Assembly (NCBI GenBank): GCA_025769875.1
Contig: JAGFNK010000558.1
Span: forward strand, 1 to 33,843
DNA from: Russula earlei
Taxonomy: Eukaryota; Basidiomycota; Agaricomycetes; Russulales; Russulaceae
Direction of reading: 5' to 3'
Length of the DNA stretch: 33,843 nucleotides
Translations under genes and position numbers: made by a program
The notes under the pieces: model-generated
Database searches by the model: none
The model's input: the letters and a program-made list of their open reading frames with translations, nothing else
What the model was told of the DNA's origin: nothing
Shown: in pieces, positions 32,608 to 33,843 of the stretch
Position numbering within the stretch: the first letter of the stretch is position 1
Layout of the letters: the number at the start of each line of letters is the position of its first letter

Positions 32608-33843
32608 ATGGAACATCATTCCATGCATCCTCTCCAGCCAACCCACCGCCCGCAACGCGCCTCTTTCGACATTTTACAGTCCCACCCTCTATGCTAATTT
32701 CCCAGACGTCCTAGGGGGGGACGCCAGGGCCACCCAGCCGCCGCACCCCCCGCCCCCGTATGCCAACAACTATTCGTCCCCGATAAAGTCTCTCCCCGGC
32801 CCTCGAGCCGCAAAGATCCCCTCCCCGTCCACTATCCCTGCCGAGCTCCCACAGCCGGCAGTCACCCCCACCCTGGCAATCCCCCCCCGTCTCCAGCCTT
32901 GCAACAGCCGCAACCTCGCCCGCCCGCGGCTTACCCTATATTCCCACAGGATCACGAGGGAAACAACCAACCTGCCCAGTCTTCCCCCCCCAACTGTCTC
33001 GCCCTCTCCAGCAGCCTGTGCATATGCATTTTGACCAATGGGTGTTCGACCCCTTTATCGAAAACGCCAGCCCACACCCGACAGCCCTACGAGGGGAAAT
33101 CCCGCGCATTTGCGATCTCACCTATACTCTCCACCCCCATTCACAGCCGCGGTATCACCTCCCGACAACACACCCCTCGACGTCCACTCATCCCTCGCCC
33201 GAACTGCCCCGAACCGTCGCGGAACCTGACCAAGCAACGTCGCATGAACGACACGAAGATGAACCCGTTCACCGATCACGGTCAACGGGCGCGCTCGTGG
33301 GGTGGTGCCGGTTCGCTCGACCCTATCACCGGTGTGTTCTCTCGCGCGGCGGATCACCCCCGTATTCGCACCGCCCAGGCCTGCGAAAAATGTCCGTGCG
33401 CGCAAGGCAAAGGTCCGTGTCCTCTTTCTTCCCGTCCTCCTTGTACGTTTTTCTGATGGGCGGGCTCTCTGCGCATGTAGTGTTCAGGCGAACATCCGAC
33501 ATGCCAGCGCTGCCTCGCGCGCGAGCTACCCTGCGTTTATGCCACAGAGCGACGCATGCGCGGGCCGAACAAGCCCAAACCGCCACCCCCCCTGCTGCCA
33601 GACGGGTACCAGCCCGCGGCCGCGGACGGGCAGAAGACCCGCAAACGCGCCTCCACAATGCCCTCTGTCCCGCGACGAGGCCCGCAAGCGTGGGGCCAGC
33701 AGCAGAAGCCGCAGAAGCAGAGACAAGGTCAACAGCAGGAGCCAGGCGTCGCCACCTCCGCATCACCGGCATCGTCCGCTGGCAGCGGGAGCTTCGGGTA
33801 CCCGCCGCTGTCAGAATCTGAAGCGTCGCCCAGACCCCTCACA
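32608..33843 (+). CDS. Zn(II)2Cys6 transcription factor, N-terminal part, frame broken
   Basis: The last exon (33481 to the window end) reads CSGEHPTCQRCLARELPCVY then ATERRMRGPNKPKPPPP. The exon before it ends RARKAK at 33412, across a 68-nt intron (33413-33480), and upstream reads RTAQACEKC. Together they form a complete Cys-X2-Cys-X6-Cys-X6-Cys-X2-Cys-X6-Cys fungal DNA-binding cluster, except that one extra C at 33394-33395 puts ACEKC and RARKAK in different frames. Upstream, a Pro-rich protein appears to move between frames at C or G runs: MEHHSMHPLQPTHRPQRASF (32608), TQPPHPPPPYANNYSSPIKS (frame 2), then PPSPALQQPQPRPPAAYPIF (after C8 at 32881), then MNDTKMNPFTDHGQRARSWG. It is either a decaying gene or one with homopolymer errors in the assembly. 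The start is provisional. The product continues beyond the window. Confidence 0.6.

Noticed and set aside
1..33843. CRISPR arrays, rRNA or tRNA genes
   Set aside because: No regularly spaced repeats were seen, and no cloverleaf with a clear GGTTCRANYC arm was found by eye. A tRNA scan would be needed to exclude a tRNA fully.

Overview
The window looks like nuclear DNA of a basidiomycete fungus, most likely an Agaricomycete. The evidence is compact genes cut by many introns of about 47-70 nt with GT-AG ends and CTRAY-like branch sites, and product families typical of fungi: dynein heavy chain, Atp23, branched-chain E2, a Rab with a long fungal-style insert, an Agaricomycete-type kinase-like protein and a Zn2Cys6 regulator. 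All gene models were spliced by eye from reading-frame continuity and family conservation. No tool was run.

Layout. 1-1295: AT-rich, gene-free. 1296-5591 (+): tail region of cytoplasmic dynein heavy chain in 14 exons, ending before the linker and motor. 5913-6824 (-): a 214-residue protein resembling antibiotic-biosynthesis-monooxygenase (ABM) dimeric alpha/beta-barrel proteins, with a degraded relative at about 7355-7443. 7790-9777 (+): mitochondrial lipoyl acyltransferase (E2, branched-chain type). 11042-12452 (-) and 12563-13483 (+): a Rab-family GTPase with a huge insert, divergent from the mitochondrial metalloprotease gene ATP23 across 110 bp. 14484-15269: a large imperfect palindrome. 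16148-25015: a rearranged segment in which two diverged direct copies (about 16510-19130 and 21680-25015) flank a four-exon gene of unknown function (-) and a kinase-like gene (+); an inverted, decayed 3' piece of the kinase gene lies just outside the first copy. 25016-28060: mostly non-coding, with GGTTTCC/GGAAACC clusters and one open-frame fragment. 28061-30185 (+): an acyl-CoA oxidase/dehydrogenase-family flavoprotein. 30186-32607: non-coding. 32608-33843 (+): N-terminal part of a Zn2Cys6 transcription factor, frame-broken and cut by the window end.

The genes do not form one pathway. Two act in mitochondria (E2 and Atp23), two in organelle traffic (dynein tail and Rab), and E2 and the acyl-CoA oxidase belong to amino-acid and fatty-acid breakdown. 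The most unusual items are the dynein gene that stops after the tail, the Rab with about 215 extra residues between its G4 and G5 motifs, two GC-AG introns sharing the same donor octamer, and the duplicated, partly inverted kinase locus.
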